Positions 33,309-41,433 of a stretch of DNA of 64,000 nt are shown piece after piece. The position numbers and the translations under genes are program-made. The notes below the pieces were generated by a model. That model was given only the letters and a program-made list of their open reading frames with translations, ran no database searches and was not told where the DNA came from. The number at the start of each line of letters is the position of its first letter. Positions within the stretch are counted from its first letter, which is position 1. Source of the DNA: an uncultured Pseudomonadota bacterium. Its GTDB lineage: Bacteria; Pseudomonadota; Gammaproteobacteria; Burkholderiales; JALYOK01. The stretch spans positions 129,936 through 193,935 of the forward strand of contig CADEHE010000010.1 in assembly GCA_902826775.1 (NCBI GenBank). The letters are read 5' to 3'.

Positions 33309-34760
33309 ATGAAAGTAAGCAGGATCGGCTGCAGCGCCGTAAGCGCGCTGCTACTCGGCGCGTGTGCGTTGGAGCGTTACGACGCGCAGCCGATCAGCGC
33401 CGCGCAGGGCGAACAGCAATTCATGGCACGCGCGCCGCAAGATGCCGGCGTGCGCGCATTCCTCGGCGCCAACGGCGTCGATGTGCGTGCTTGGCCGTTG
33501 CCGCGCTGGAGATTGCAAGAGCTGACCTTGCTGGCGTTTTACTATCACCCGGATCTCGACCTCGCGCGTGCCTATTGGCACAGCGTGCGCGCCGGTGCGC
33601 TGGCGGCGCCGAGCGCAGGCGTGACGGCGATCAAGCCGCAACTAGAACACCATAGCCGGCGCAACGATAACGGCGAACGTCTTTCGCCTTGGACCTTGGG
33701 CATTGCGTTCGACTATGCGTTTACCGGCACCGCCAAGCGCGAGGCGCAATTCGCCTACATGCAGGCACAGGCGCGCAGCGCGCAGTGGGATGTGGCGCAG
33801 GCGGCCTGGCGCGTGCGCAGCACGTTGCGCGAGCGCGCGCTTAGCTATTATGCGGCGACACAACGCATTGCGTTGTGGCAACGCGAACGGCAATCGCGCG
33901 GCGCGCTGCTGCAGCAGCTCGAAAAACGGCTCAAGGCCGGCGCGGCATCGCAAGTCGAAGTAAGCAACGCCCGCAGTACCTTGGCCGAAGCCGACGGGCG
34001 GTTGGCGCAGGCGCACAGCGAGGCTGCTGTGGCTCGCGCCAGCTTGGCGCAAGCCACTGGTGTGAGTGCCAGCAAGCTCGGACCAGTGGTTTTGGATTTG
34101 GCGCAATTCAATGCGCTGCCCAGCGCCCAGCAGCTGTCGCTAGCGGCGCTGCAACGCAGCGCGCTTTGGCATAGAGCGGATATACAGCAGGCTCTATCTG
34201 TCTACGAGGAAGAAGACATATTGCTGAAGTTTGAGATCTCCAAGCAGTATCCAGATTTTGCAGTCTCGCCTGGTTTTAGTTGGGATCAGGAGGACAACGT
34301 TTGGCAGCTTGGGTGGAATATCGGTCTGCCGCTGCCGAAAGCCAATACCGCCGCAATCGCGCGCGCGCGCGGGCAGCGCACGTTGCAAGCGCAGCGGCTG
34401 CGCGCGCTGCAAGCAAAGGTGATCGGCGACTTGGAGCAGGCCCAAGTAAACTATGCGGGCGCGCTGCAGGCGATAGAGCGGGCGCAGCGCTCGCTGGCGG
34501 AGCGGCAGGGGCAACTGCAACGCATGGAAAAGCAACTCGCGGCGGGCTATGCCGATCGCCTCGATGTGATTCTGGCGCAAGCAGAACTGGCGTTCGCGCA
34601 GCGCCAGCGCGGTGAAGCGGTGATCGCGGCGCAGAGCGCGCTGGGGGCGCTGGAGGACGTGGTGCGGCGGCCGTTGTCCGGCGCGGCCATGCCGCAAGTG
34701 CCACTGCGCAATCCGCGCGAGCAAGACCGCGGCAATCTGCAAACATCAAACGGCAAATGA
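33309..34760 (+). CDS. TolC-family outer-membrane lipoprotein
   Basis: A channel protein of about 483 residues of the OMF (TolC/CusC) family. It has a lipoprotein signal with the lipobox LLGAC, then two repeats of long coiled coils rich in Ala/Gln/Arg (for example LQQLEKRLKAGAASQVEVSNARSTL, where the KAGA.SQ.EV signature of the family is visible). It should form a trimeric tunnel with the adaptor encoded next. ATG 33309 gives the best signal peptide; GTG 33291 would add six residues. The adaptor gene overlaps its stop by 4 bp. Confidence 0.9.
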   Translation: MKVSRIGCSAVSALLLGACALERYDAQPISAAQGEQQFMARAPQDAGVRAFLGANGVDVRAWPLPRWRLQELTLLAFYYHPDLDLARAYWHSVRAGALAAPSAGVTAIKPQLEHHSRRNDNGERLSPWTLGIAFDYAFTGTAKREAQFAYMQAQARSAQWDVAQAAWRVRSTLRERALSYYAATQRIALWQRERQSRGALLQQLEKRLKAGAASQVEVSNARSTLAEADGRLAQAHSEAAVARASLAQATGVSASKLGPVVLDLAQFNALPSAQQLSLAALQRSALWHRADIQQALSVYEEEDILLKFEISKQYPDFAVSPGFSWDQEDNVWQLGWNIGLPLPKANTAAIARARGQRTLQAQRLRALQAKVIGDLEQAQVNYAGALQAIERAQRSLAERQGQLQRMEKQLAAGYADRLDVILAQAELAFAQRQRGEAVIAAQSALGALEDVVRRPLSGAAMPQVPLRNPREQDRGNLQTSNGK

Positions 34761-35920
34761 TCGACTTCAACAAATGGTTCGGGCGGCGCCGCTTAGCGGC
34801 ATCGGCGTCAGCACACCCTGCCGTCGGGGTGCCGCCGAGCGCGGAAGCAGTGCCGCCGAGCAAGCTGCCCATGAGCAACAGCCGCTTGCTGCTGGTTATC
34901 GCACTGCAAGCGGCGCTAATTATCGGATTGACGTGGGCGCTGGTCTACTTTGCGCGTGACGAGTACAACGCCATCGTCGAGCGCGAGGAAGAGGAGATCG
35001 AAACTGCTTCGCGTGTAGGCGCACAAGACGGCGCGGCGATGGTCAAGTTGAGCGCGCAAGAGCGCCAGGCGAACGGCATCGAAACGCGGCCGCTGCAAGG
35101 GCAGAGCTCATCCGCGCGCGCGCAGCTCTACGCCACCGTGCTCGATCTCGCGCCTTTGTTTGACGCGCGCGCCAAGTATCTCGCTGCGCTGGATGAGGGC
35201 CGTGTGGTTCGCGCGCAACTAACGCGCAGCGAGGCCGAGTACCGCCGCGCCGCGGCATTGTTCAAGGATGACCGCAGCGTGTCGCAGCGCGTGCTGCAGG
35301 AAGCGCAAGCGTTGTGGCGCGCCGATCAGGCGAAACTCGCGGCCAGCAATCGCGCGGCCGCGGAGATCGCTGCGAGCATGCGCCAGCGCTGGGGCGAAAG
35401 CCTGGCTGCGCGCGCGACGCAGGCGAGCTCCGAACTATTGACCAAACTGGCGCGCGGCGAAGATGTGCTGGTGCAAGCCGTTTCTGCCTCGCAGGAGCCG
35501 CCCGCGCAACTCGACATCGCTCCGCTCGGCAATGAGCAAGATTGGGTCAGCGCTCGCTTGATCGGACCGGCGCCGCGCGGGGATGCGCAGTTTGCCGGCC
35601 CGACATTTTTTTATCATGCGCCCGGACGCACGCTGCGCCTCGGCATGCAACTCGTCGCGCGGCACGAGGCGGGCCAACGCGTGCAAGGCGTTGTTGTGCC
35701 GCGCGAAGCGGTGGTATGGCACGGCGGAAAATCTTGGGTCTACTTGCAGCACGGCGGCGAGGCTTTTGTGCGGCGCGAAGTGGCGGCGAGCGAGCCGCTC
35801 GAGCAAGGCTGGTTCGTGCGGGAGGGATTTAGCGCCGGTCAGGTGGTGGTGGTGAGCGGCGCGCAGTTATTGCTATCGGAAGAGTTCCGCTACCAAATTC
35901 TCAATGAGAACGATGATTGA
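34757..35920 (+). CDS. HlyD-type efflux periplasmic adaptor
   Basis: The 387-residue adaptor has a cytosolic N-terminal stretch of about 40 residues, one TM helix (about 41-66), a hairpin rich in Ala/Arg and a C-terminal beta-barrel domain (VVVPREAVVWHGGKSWVYLQ). It is the CusB/CzcB-like kind of membrane fusion protein. It overlaps the TolC-type gene by 4 bp. No pump gene follows: the next 186 bp are non-coding and then minus-strand genes begin. A short ATG frame overlapping its stop (35913) may be the stub of a lost RND pump gene. Confidence 0.85.
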   Translation: MIDFNKWFGRRRLAASASAHPAVGVPPSAEAVPPSKLPMSNSRLLLVIALQAALIIGLTWALVYFARDEYNAIVEREEEEIETASRVGAQDGAAMVKLSAQERQANGIETRPLQGQSSSARAQLYATVLDLAPLFDARAKYLAALDEGRVVRAQLTRSEAEYRRAAALFKDDRSVSQRVLQEAQALWRADQAKLAASNRAAAEIAASMRQRWGESLAARATQASSELLTKLARGEDVLVQAVSASQEPPAQLDIAPLGNEQDWVSARLIGPAPRGDAQFAGPTFFYHAPGRTLRLGMQLVARHEAGQRVQGVVVPREAVVWHGGKSWVYLQHGGEAFVRREVAASEPLEQGWFVREGFSAGQVVVVSGAQLLLSEEFRYQILNENDD

Positions 35921-36026
35921 GCAAATCCCCGCGTGCGGAATCGGTGCTGGTGAACATTGCGCTTTTGTTTGGCAAGGATCGTCGAGGATCGCGGTCGCCG
36001 AACGCCTGCTCCTTCCCTATTCTTAG
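35913..36026 (+). other. possible start stub of a lost efflux pump gene
   Basis: An ATG overlapping the adaptor stop by 8 bp opens 37 codons beginning MIEQI, then nothing pump-like. Metal-type RND pumps commonly begin MIE-I-I and follow the adaptor gene with a short overlap. A deletion removing the pump would leave just such a stub. The match is only five residues, so this is weak. Confidence 0.2.
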
Positions 36027-36106
36027 GGCAAGGCTGGGATGGGTCCGGTATTACGCGATTTGGGAATTCTCACTAAATAGGCGGTAGTCGCAGCCGGCAG
36101 TCTGCC

Positions 36107-36694
36107 TTACAGTGTCGCTAACCCCAGTGCGGCGCGAAAACGGTTCTTCATCAGCACCGCGTCGCGTGTGGGCAGCGCCCTGGGCAAGGCGTCGGCGGCA
36201 ACGCGCACATTTGCCAATCCGCAACCCTTGCGCGCATTGATGCGTTGGGAAAGCTGTTGCAGCGTTGACATTTGCGCGATTTCCAGCGTCCATGCAAGCC
36301 CGCAGGCTGCGGCGACACCGGTCAAGCTGGTTCCTTGCACTGTGTGGCTTTTTTGCATGCCGGTTTCGCCAAAGTGGCCGTTGTCGAGCACCACGATGGC
36401 GAGGTTGGGCGGGCGCTGCGCACCAATGGTGGCCAAGGCACCCATGCCCATCAATTGCTCGCCGTCGCCGGTAATGACCAGCACAGACTTTTCCGGCTGT
36501 GCCAGGGCGAGACCGAGTCCGATGCAAGCGGCGCCGCCCATCGCTCCCCACAAATAGAAGTTCAAGTCGCGGTCACCGGCGGCGAACAAATCGTAGGCGG
36601 AGGAGCCGAGGCCGGCGATGACCAGCGCGTCCGGGCAGTGCGACATAAGCGTCTTAACGACCGCGCGGCGGTCCAATGCGGATGTGTCGTTCAT
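36107..36694 (-). CDS. thiamine diphosphate-dependent decarboxylase, TPP-binding subunit
   Basis: The 195-residue protein corresponds to the C-terminal (TPP-binding) third of decarboxylases such as sulfopyruvate/phosphonopyruvate decarboxylase. It has the GDGEQLMGMGAL metal/diphosphate motif closed by LDNGHFGETG. It must work with the pyrimidine-binding subunit encoded just upstream, with which it overlaps by 4 bp (start 36694; an ATG at 36709 is in frame but inside the neighbour). Split two-subunit decarboxylases of this kind act on 3-substituted pyruvates; which one here is unknown. It is last in a five-gene minus-strand operon. Confidence 0.85.
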   Translation of the reverse strand: MNDTSALDRRAVVKTLMSHCPDALVIAGLGSSAYDLFAAGDRDLNFYLWGAMGGAACIGLGLALAQPEKSVLVITGDGEQLMGMGALATIGAQRPPNLAIVVLDNGHFGETGMQKSHTVQGTSLTGVAAACGLAWTLEIAQMSTLQQLSQRINARKGCGLANVRVAADALPRALPTRDAVLMKNRFRAALGLATL

Positions 36695-37209
36695 TTTTCG
36701 CTGGTCCATTGTTTGCGTCCAATCAAGCGCTGCGATAGCAATACCGCTACCGCTTGATCGCTCTCGAATGCAAAGCGCGCCGCGGCGTCGACTGTTTCAA
36801 CCACTGCATCAGCTTGGTCGACGCGGTAGACGCTGAGGCCCATCGCTTCCATCACTGTTTGTGTGGCTTTGCTCATGGGCACTTGCCAAGGGTTGAATTC
36901 GCCCCATTCGCCGCGCATGGTCACCAGCGTGAGAAACGGGAAGCGCCCCGAGGCGAGTAACGAGAACATGTTGATGCAGTTGCCGACGCCGCTGCTTTGC
37001 ATCAGCAGCACCGCGCGCGTGCCGCCCAATGCGGCGCCGCAAGCGAGGGCCACGCCTTCTTCCTCGGTCGTCAGCGCAACTGCGCGCATGCTTTCATCCT
37101 GGTGCGCGCGCGCGATGAGATGGGCGTGCCCGGCATCTGGCACGTAGCTAACCAGCTTGACGCCATTCGCCTTTAGTACGCCGAACAGCGATTCTTGCCA
37201 TGCGGTCAT
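36691..37209 (-). CDS. thiamine diphosphate-dependent decarboxylase, pyrimidine-binding subunit
   Basis: A 172-residue TPP pyrimidine-domain protein. TTEEEGVALACGAALGG contains the Glu that activates the cofactor, and VLLMQSSGVGNCINMF is the typical inner helix region. The pair with the downstream gene forms a ComDE- or phosphonopyruvate-decarboxylase-like enzyme split in two. ATG 37209 overlaps the NIPSNAP gene stop (ATGA, 37206-37209), so it is translated in sequence with it. Substrate candidates from family knowledge are sulfopyruvate or phosphonopyruvate, but no sulfonate or phosphonate genes are near, so another 2-oxo acid is equally likely. Confidence 0.85.
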   Translation of the reverse strand: MTAWQESLFGVLKANGVKLVSYVPDAGHAHLIARAHQDESMRAVALTTEEEGVALACGAALGGTRAVLLMQSSGVGNCINMFSLLASGRFPFLTLVTMRGEWGEFNPWQVPMSKATQTVMEAMGLSVYRVDQADAVVETVDAAARFAFESDQAVAVLLSQRLIGRKQWTSEK

Positions 37210-37532
37210 GGGTGCGGCCCCCATGGCGCTGCCGTCAACAGTTTCACTTCTTGCGACATGACCAGCGGGCGGAACCGCGCGGCAAAATTGTTGATGAAGT
37301 CGCTGTTGGCGTATACCGCCGCCCAATGCGCGCGGCGGTCGGCGTCGTCGTCGAACTTCCAAAGGTGCAACAGCTGATTGATGGTGCCGGTGTCGGCTTG
37401 AAAGTAGCCGACCAGCTTTTTGTCGTGCCCGCCTTGTTTGAGCGCTGGGTAACCAAATTCGATGTAGAGCTTGACCGCCTCGGTCATCTTGCCGACGTAC
37501 AGCGTGTAGGTGCGCAGTTCGTAGATCGCCAT
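37206..37532 (-). CDS. NIPSNAP family protein
   Basis: A 108-residue dimeric alpha/beta-barrel-like protein of the NIPSNAP family, recognised from MAIYELRTYTLYVGKM at the start and the LLHLWKFDDDADR block. Bacterial members often sit in catabolic operons and are of unknown activity. Here it lies between a dienelactone-hydrolase-like gene and the decarboxylase subunits, with a 4-bp overlap to the latter. Start ATG 37532 has an AAGAGAGA site; a longer frame upstream overlaps the hydrolase gene. Confidence 0.88.
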   Translation of the reverse strand: MAIYELRTYTLYVGKMTEAVKLYIEFGYPALKQGGHDKKLVGYFQADTGTINQLLHLWKFDDDADRRAHWAAVYANSDFINNFAARFRPLVMSQEVKLLTAAPWGPHP

Positions 37533-37560
37533 TTCTCTCTTTCGCTTGGATTGAATTCCG

Positions 37561-38229
37561 CTAGCCGACGTACTGTCTGAAAAAGGCCAGCGTGCGCTCA
37601 CGCGCAAGCTTGGCGCTGGCGGCGTCGTAAGAGCCGCGCTGATCGCAGTTGAAGCCGTGGTCTGCCGCGTATACAAAAATCTGCTGGTTGGCGTGCTGCG
37701 CCGCAAGCTTGCGCACGCCAGCAACTGGAATCATCGCGTCGCGCTCGCCAAAATGAGCCATCACCGCGCAGCGCGGTTGCACATCTGCGTTATCCAGGAT
37801 GCCGCCGCCATAATAAGGCACCGCGCACGCAAGAGCGTCGAGTTGCGCCGCCGCCATCCAAGTCACGAAGCCGCCCCAGCAGTAGCCGACCATGCCGATC
37901 TTGCCCGCGGGCGCGACGCTGGCGCACGCCGCTTGAACATCGCGCAGCGCGGGCTCAATAGGCGACTGATTCTTGAGGGCAATACCCGCGGCGATATCGT
38001 CCTGGCTGTAGCCCAAATCGACATTGCGCCGCACACGATCGAACAGGGCGGGGGCGATCGCCACGTAGCCATCGGCCGCATAACCGTCGGCCACCGCTTT
38101 GATGTGCCTGTTGACGCCGAAGATCTCTTGAACGACGACGATGGCGCCGCGCGCCTTGCCTGCCGGTTCAGCGCGGTAGGCGGCAAGGCGATGCCCGTCG
38201 GCCGCGGTAAGCTCCAATGTGCTGCCCAT
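37561..38229 (-). CDS. dienelactone hydrolase family protein
   Basis: A 222-residue alpha/beta hydrolase with the dienelactone hydrolase triad: Cys in GYCWGG, Asp in GERDAMIP and His in ADHGFNCDQR. The VVVQEIFGVN segment carries the Glu that gates the Cys. Classical members open dienelactones in chlorocatechol breakdown; many others hydrolyse different esters or lactones. It is second in the operon, after the SDR gene, 28 bp before the NIPSNAP gene. ATG 38229 was chosen at MGSTLELTA. Confidence 0.9.
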   Translation of the reverse strand: MGSTLELTAADGHRLAAYRAEPAGKARGAIVVVQEIFGVNRHIKAVADGYAADGYVAIAPALFDRVRRNVDLGYSQDDIAAGIALKNQSPIEPALRDVQAACASVAPAGKIGMVGYCWGGFVTWMAAAQLDALACAVPYYGGGILDNADVQPRCAVMAHFGERDAMIPVAGVRKLAAQHANQQIFVYAADHGFNCDQRGSYDAASAKLARERTLAFFRQYVG

Positions 38230-38243
38230 GGGTGCCCTTTTCG

Positions 38244-39038
38244 CTACATGATCTGGTTGACGATGCCGCCGTCGACGCGCAGCGCAGCGCCACTGGTGGC
38301 GGAGGCGCCGGCGCTGCATAGGTAGACGGATAGATTGGCGACTTCTTCCGGCGTGGCCAGGCGCCGTAGCAGCGAAGTCGGGCGGAAGCTTACAAACACA
38401 TCGGCTTCGACTTCCGCCACGCTCTTGCCGAGCACCTTCGCGCGCTCGGCGCGGATGCGGTCGGTGGTTTCGGTACGGGTGGGGCCCGGCAGGATGGAAT
38501 TTACCGTGACGCCGGTGCCCGACAATTCGATCGCCAGGCCGCGCGAAATGCTCAACTGCGCGGTCTTGGTCATGCCATAGTGGATCATTTCGCGCGGGAT
38601 ATTTAGGCCGGATTCGCTCGAAATAAACTGTATACGTCCCCAGCCTTGTCTGACCATTGCCGGGGCGTAGTGGCGTGCGAAGCGAATGCCGCTCATGACA
38701 TTGACTTCGAACAGACGTTGCCAGTCCGCGTCAGGGATTTCGAAGAATGGCTTGCGCTCATAGATGCCGAGGTTGTTGATCAGTATGTCCACTTGCGGCA
38801 GGCGCGCGAACACCGCTTCCGCCCCCGCCAGGGTGGCGCAATCGGCCGCAATGCCATCGACACGCGCGTTGGGTGCGCTTTGCCGCACGCGCGCGAGTGC
38901 GGCATCAACGTTAGCTTGCGTGCGGCCGGTGAGCGTTACCTGCGCGCCCTCGGCGGCCAGGCCTTGCGCGATGGCAAATCCGATGCCGGCAGTCGAACCG
39001 GTCACCAGGGCTTTGCGGTTTGCGAGATGTAGGTCCAT
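38244..39038 (-). CDS. short-chain dehydrogenase/reductase
   Basis: The 264-residue classical SDR has the cofactor motif TGSTAGIG (about 14-21), NNLG, the catalytic Ser in FISSESG and the YGMTK pair (Tyr, Lys). Its C-terminal GGIVNQIM end is usual. It should interconvert an alcohol and a ketone with NAD(P). It is the first gene of the operon SDR - dienelactone hydrolase - NIPSNAP - decarboxylase subunits, which together look like a catabolic route: oxidation of an alcohol, opening of an ester or lactone, decarboxylation of a 2-oxo acid. The order of steps is inference. Confidence 0.92.
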   Translation of the reverse strand: MDLHLANRKALVTGSTAGIGFAIAQGLAAEGAQVTLTGRTQANVDAALARVRQSAPNARVDGIAADCATLAGAEAVFARLPQVDILINNLGIYERKPFFEIPDADWQRLFEVNVMSGIRFARHYAPAMVRQGWGRIQFISSESGLNIPREMIHYGMTKTAQLSISRGLAIELSGTGVTVNSILPGPTRTETTDRIRAERAKVLGKSVAEVEADVFVSFRPTSLLRRLATPEEVANLSVYLCSAGASATSGAALRVDGGIVNQIM

Positions 39039-39555
39039 AGGAAGTCCGGGAAAGTACGGGATATCACCGTGCAGCAGTACACATTGGAAACGAGATAGTA
39101 ACTTGTTTCAATCGGCGGGCAGCTAAAGGTGATCCCGTTCGTCTTGCTCGCACGCATTGCCAGAGTGGGGCTTTTTGCAACGCTGCCAAATGAACAATGA
39201 TAATATTGAATATGGAGCGCTTGGCGCTGGGCCCCCTGTGGAGTATTGCGCTGCATTCAATACGACGGCGGCCTTGCTTTCTGAATCGATCGCCTAGGGC
39301 TATTGAAAGGAAAAGCGTGTAGTACATGGCATAGAATAGTGCGCGGCCAGAGAGTCTACCGAAGAAGCAGACATGTACGCGTGCCTGTATTGCTCAACGA
39401 GCTCGATAATCCGCATTCGTGCTTGCTTTTGTCCCGGGCCGGAAGACTTCCTTAGTAGTCAGTTCGGGCGCGGCCGCAAGCGCGCCACGAACTTGCCTCT
39501 ACTTGACCGTGCTTCAAGTTGTTCTTAGATCCGCATGTTCTGTTGAAGGGTAGGA
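39039..39555. other. 517-bp intergenic region between divergent genes
   Basis: It should hold promoters for the SDR operon (minus) and the FkbM methyltransferase gene (plus). A TAGAAT hexamer at 39335-39340 is a possible plus-strand -10. A GGAAAGGAAA-like word lies at 39304. No coding region or repeat was recognised. Confidence 0.35.
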
Positions 39556-40227
39556 ATGAAAACGCTGTTCAAATCACTCGCGGCAAAGATGCCGCTCAGT
39601 CTGCAGCAAGAATTGAAGCGCCTTTACTTTGCACGGCAAATCCGGCGCGACCGATTTGTTACCGATGAAAAGGAATTCGACCTCGTTTCCACATTTCTTC
39701 GAGCGGGAGATTGGGTGCTCGATATTGGGGCGAACATAGGCCACTATACTCGTCGATTTTCCGATCTAGTCGGACCAAGCGGGCGCGTGATTGCGTTTGA
39801 ACCGGTGCCGCGCACTTTCGAGTTGTTGGCGGCAAATATTCAGCTTTTTGCCCAGAAGAATGTGAGCTTGCTCAATGCCGCAGCTTCCGACGCCTGCCGC
39901 GTGGTGGGCATGGGGATACCCGTATTCGACACCGCTTTGTCGAACTACTATCAAGCCCATATCACTGCCGGACAAGGCGACGTTCACGTATTGACGCTCG
40001 CGGTCGATTCGTTGGCGCTGCCGCAGCCGGTGCGGCTGGTAAAGATCGACGCGGAGGGGCACGAGCCCGCGGTTCTGCAAGGCATGCGAAGTTTGCTGTC
40101 GCGCGACCATCCTATCTTGATCATCGAAGAAAACTCGGCGGCGATTGCTGAGATTCTCAAGCCGCTCGGCTATGAAGTTGATCAGCTCCCAGAGTCGTCC
40201 AATCTTATTTTCCGGCCACGTGTTTAG
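39556..40227 (+). CDS. FkbM family methyltransferase
   Basis: A class I methyltransferase of 223 residues of the FkbM type. Motif I is VLDIGANIGHYTRRF (SAM), VIAFEPVPRTFELLAANI ends strand 2, and VRLVKIDAEGHEPAVLQGM is the family signature. FkbM proteins methylate sugar hydroxyls or similar groups in glycans and secondary metabolites. The glycosyltransferase gene starts immediately after its stop codon, so the two probably act on the same polysaccharide or glycolipid. Other glycan genes are not near, so this is a small island. Confidence 0.9.
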   Translation: MKTLFKSLAAKMPLSLQQELKRLYFARQIRRDRFVTDEKEFDLVSTFLRAGDWVLDIGANIGHYTRRFSDLVGPSGRVIAFEPVPRTFELLAANIQLFAQKNVSLLNAAASDACRVVGMGIPVFDTALSNYYQAHITAGQGDVHVLTLAVDSLALPQPVRLVKIDAEGHEPAVLQGMRSLLSRDHPILIIEENSAAIAEILKPLGYEVDQLPESSNLIFRPRV

Positions 40228-41433
40228 GTGAAGCCCAGACTATTGTTCGTTTCGCCGCGGCACCTCATCCCGGCCGATTCCGGCGGCAAGATCCGCACGC
40301 GTGACGTATTGATGGGCCTTAAGGGCGGGCGCTTCGAGGTGACATTGGTCGCGCCGTGCAATGCAAGCCGCGCTCAGACTGATCGCGCGCAAATCGAGCG
40401 GCTGTGCGATCGCTTCGTGCATTGGCAGGACGCCGAGCGCGGTGCTTTGTTCAACCTTATGCGCTTGCGGCACGTGCTCTCCGCGCTGCCGATTCCCGTC
40501 GCCACTGACCGCAGCGCGGCTGCCGTGCGGTGCATCCGCGCGGAACTGGCCAAGAAACCGGATGTCGTCGTTGTTGATTTTCCGCATACCGGCGTGCTGG
40601 TGCCGGATTTTGCCGGTGTGCCGTCCGTCATGTTCACGCACAATGTTGAAGCAGAGATCTTCCGGCGCCACGCCGACGTTGCTAAGAACGCCGCGCAACG
40701 CATTTTATGGCGCAATCAAACGCGCAAGATGGTGCGTTTTGAGCAAAGCGAATTGGCGCGCTATGTGGCGGTGGTCGCGATTGCGGAGCGCGACAAGACG
40801 CATTTCGAGACCCACTACGGCTTGCGCAACGTGGCGACCATTCCGACCGGCGTCAATTTGGAGATGTATGCCTACCAAGCGCCGCCGGAAGATGAACACC
40901 AGCGCATCATGTTCTCCGGCTCGATGGATTGGCTCGCCAACCGCGACGCGATCGAGTTTTTCATGAACGACGTGTGGGCGAGAATCGCGCAAGCACGCCC
41001 CGGCGCGCAGTTCACCGTGATCGGGCGCAGTCCGCCAGCAAAACTCATCGAGTTGGCGAAGGAGCGCAAACTGCGCTGGACCTTCACCGGGTTTGTCGAC
41101 GACGTGCAGCCGTATATTCGCGCCGCGCAGATATGCGTCATTCCGCTGCGCGTGGGCGGCGGCACGCGCCTGAAGGTCTACGAGTCCATGGCGATGGGCT
41201 GTCCGGTGGTCTCAACGGCAATCGGCGTTGAAGGGCTGCCGATAGCAGCCGGCACCCACTATGAGCTGGCGGATACGCCGGCAGAGTTTGCCGCCGCGGT
41301 CGTGCGCTTGCTGGACAATCCGGCGCGCAGGCGCGAGCTTGCACAAAATGCGCGCGCCTACGTCGAGGCGAATTTCTCGCACAAGAGCGTGGCGCGCATC
41401 TTCGAGGACATCTGCCTGAGTGTCTGCCGTTAG
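40228..41433 (+). CDS. group 1 (GT4-like) glycosyltransferase
   Basis: The 401-residue GT-B enzyme begins with PRHLIPADSGGKIRT, the acceptor-side Gly loop typical of GT4 enzymes. It has the nucleotide-sugar region IPLRVGGGTRLKVYESMAMGCPVVST, with the Glu that binds the sugar nucleotide, and a terminal helix. It transfers a sugar onto an envelope or exopolysaccharide acceptor at the cytoplasmic face. The start is GTG 40228, directly after the methyltransferase stop, so translation is coupled. Its stop overlaps the convergent kinase gene by 4 bp. Confidence 0.92.
   Translation: MKPRLLFVSPRHLIPADSGGKIRTRDVLMGLKGGRFEVTLVAPCNASRAQTDRAQIERLCDRFVHWQDAERGALFNLMRLRHVLSALPIPVATDRSAAAVRCIRAELAKKPDVVVVDFPHTGVLVPDFAGVPSVMFTHNVEAEIFRRHADVAKNAAQRILWRNQTRKMVRFEQSELARYVAVVAIAERDKTHFETHYGLRNVATIPTGVNLEMYAYQAPPEDEHQRIMFSGSMDWLANRDAIEFFMNDVWARIAQARPGAQFTVIGRSPPAKLIELAKERKLRWTFTGFVDDVQPYIRAAQICVIPLRVGGGTRLKVYESMAMGCPVVSTAIGVEGLPIAAGTHYELADTPAEFAAAVVRLLDNPARRRELAQNARAYVEANFSHKSVARIFEDICLSVCR

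Noticed and set aside
33161..33655. Plus-strand frame before and overlapping the TolC-type gene
   Set aside because: Highly Arg-rich translation, out of frame with the recognised lipoprotein and without a ribosome site.
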